A stretch of DNA of 6,903 nt from Armatimonadota bacterium (GTDB lineage: Bacteria > Armatimonadota > Fimbriimonadia > Fimbriimonadales > ATM1). The position numbers and the translations under genes were made by a program. The stretch's first letter is position 1, and every line of letters begins with the position of its first letter. Below are positions 6,152 through 6,903 of this stretch, piece after piece. Location: contig JACDEQ010000111.1 of NCBI GenBank assembly GCA_013816225.1, forward strand, positions 1-6,903, read 5' to 3'. The notes under the pieces are model-generated. The model saw nothing but the letters and a program-made list of their open reading frames with translations. It made no database searches and had not been told where the DNA came from.

Positions 6152-6903
6152 AGAACTCCTTCTTTCTTCATCAGCTCCTCGAAGTTATCGCGGGTGATCA
6201 ACACACCCTGGGTAATGTCTCTTTGGGCGGCGCCTTGTCGTGTGCGATCCAGTGATACATCATCTCGGCCGTGCCGTAGCCGTGCTGGCGGGGGCTGAGC
6301 AGTACCGAGGCAAAGAACCCGGTCATGTTCGGCTTGCGGAAGTCGTCCACGCCGGTCGTGCCGTTGATACCGACGCCGATCATGTTTTCGGCGGAGATTC
6401 CTCTGCCCTCCGAGGCGCGCACCGCGCCGAGCACACCATCGTCGTTCGAGGCGAATGCGACCCATTTCTTGATCTCGGGATGTTGGGTTAGAGTGACGGT
6501 GGCGACGTCGAGCGCGCCTTTGATGTCGTGGTTCTTCCAGGGCGTGTCGAAAATGTGGTCTTTGATGAAGCCGTTAGCTAGGAGAACTTCCTTTACGCCG
6601 TTAGTGCGCTGGCGGGCGGTTTCAAGTTCGTCGATCGTGACTGCGATTGCACCGACTTCTTCGGGTTTCCAGCCTCGCTTCTTCATCTCGTCGGAGATGG
6701 CCTGGCCGACTTTCTTGCCGATGTCGCTTGCGGAGATGCCCAGATGCGGAACGTCCGTGAGCGGCTGGCCGTCGCCTCCGACGAGCCGGTCGTCGACGGT
6801 CATGAGCTTCATCCCATGCTCTTTGGCTTTCTCCACGATCGTGGGGCCTAGCCTAACCTCGGGGCTGCAGATGATCACACCCTGCACTCCCTGGGCATTC
6901 AGG
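6148..6903 (-). CDS. araF: Arabinose-binding periplasmic protein AraF-like, 5'-truncated by the window and frameshifted near its 3' end
   Basis: The sugar-binding component that feeds AraGH. The N-terminus and signal peptide lie beyond 6903; the frame is open to the edge (LNAQGVQGVIICSPEVRLG, matching the AraF segment before its first ligand pair). Counting from the codon at 6887, the E. coli AraF ligands Asp89/90, Arg151, Asn205 and Asn232 correspond to Asp32/33 (TVDDRLV), Arg94 (TARQRTNG), Asn148 (ASNDDGVLG) and Asn175 (GVGINGTTG). Met108 and Pro254 are replaced by Ile51 and Leu197. The main frame reads WIAHDKAPPKET and then ends in unrelated LPRVC and a TGA at 6198. The proper C-terminus (ITQGVLITRDNFEELMKKEGVL, like AraF VLITRDNF) continues in another frame to a TGA at 6148 that overlaps the araG start. 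Loss of one base within about 6211-6222 explains this. It is either a real disabling mutation or an assembly error. Confidence 0.88.
6156..6161 (-). promoter_or_regulatory. Ribosome binding site selecting the TTG start of araG
   Basis: AAGGAG on the minus strand lies four bases before TTG (6151-6149), inside the last codons of araF. Residues after the TTG (SYLDFENLSKGFPGV) align with the start of known AraG proteins, so this site decides for the rare TTG codon. Confidence 0.7.
6211..6222 (-). other. Frameshift site in araF
   Basis: Upstream codons read ...CCC AAA GAG ACA in the body frame, and downstream codons read ATT ACC CAG GGT in the C-terminal frame. One extra base here (for example ACAATTACC in place of ACATTACC) would restore a continuous PPKETITQGVLITRDNF. 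CCCAAAG lies nearby, but its codon phase is wrong for a standard -1 slippery heptamer, so programmed frameshifting is unlikely. Confidence 0.75.

Noticed and set aside
6214..6230. Programmed -1 ribosomal frameshift in araF at CCCAAAG
   Set aside because: The heptamer is out of phase with the zero frame for a standard X XXY YYZ slip, I see no clear downstream stimulatory hairpin, and AraF families do not use frameshifting.
6885..6887. GTG at 6887 as the start of araF
   Set aside because: The frame stays open to the window edge with AraF-like residues ahead of it, and starting here would remove the N-terminal ligand residues and signal peptide.

Overview
The window looks like a chromosomal piece of a free-living, moderately GC-rich bacterium. 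My best guess is the Armatimonadota (Fimbriimonadia-like), with Planctomycetota as the alternative. The reasons are a secreted protein with a PEP-CTERM tail (VPEPGT, hydrophobic stretch, RRKR), a secreted two-repeat LTxxQ-like protein, a small CPPC protein of a type I associate with these phyla, and weak or absent Shine-Dalgarno sites at some genes. This is inference from protein style; there is no rRNA or marker gene in the window.

Layout. Positions 1-501 (+) hold the C-terminal end of an unrecognised, probably extracellular beta-rich protein. It converges on the minus-strand genes at an 11-bp perfect hairpin (550-586). All remaining genes are on the minus strand. Three are separate secreted proteins: a small CPPC thioredoxin-like protein (605-1132), a helical LTxxQ-like protein with an internal duplication (1367-2005), and a PEP-CTERM protein (2090-2710) followed by a good intrinsic terminator (2046-2075).

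The right half, read right to left, is a tight sugar-uptake operon: araF-like periplasmic binding protein (6903-6148, start outside the window), araG ATPase (6151-4649), araH permease (4652-3714) and a TIM-barrel sugar phosphate isomerase/epimerase (about 3709-2858). AraG and AraH match the E. coli L-arabinose importer closely over nearly their whole length, so the family call is firm. The junctions are TTGA and GTGA stop/start overlaps, which implies translational coupling. The usual araBAD enzymes are not in the window; the only enzyme attached to the importer is the UlaE-like isomerase/epimerase.

The main anomalies are in araF. Its last ~20 codons lie in a different frame from the body, pointing to a one-base loss near 6211-6222 (mutation or assembly error). 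Its binding pocket keeps the polar arabinose ligands but differs at the two positions equivalent to E. coli Met108 and Pro254, which influence sugar preference. I see no CRISPR array, insertion sequence, tRNA, rRNA or prophage gene. No gene-free stretch exceeds 300 bases. I did not find a convincingly novel multi-gene system here.
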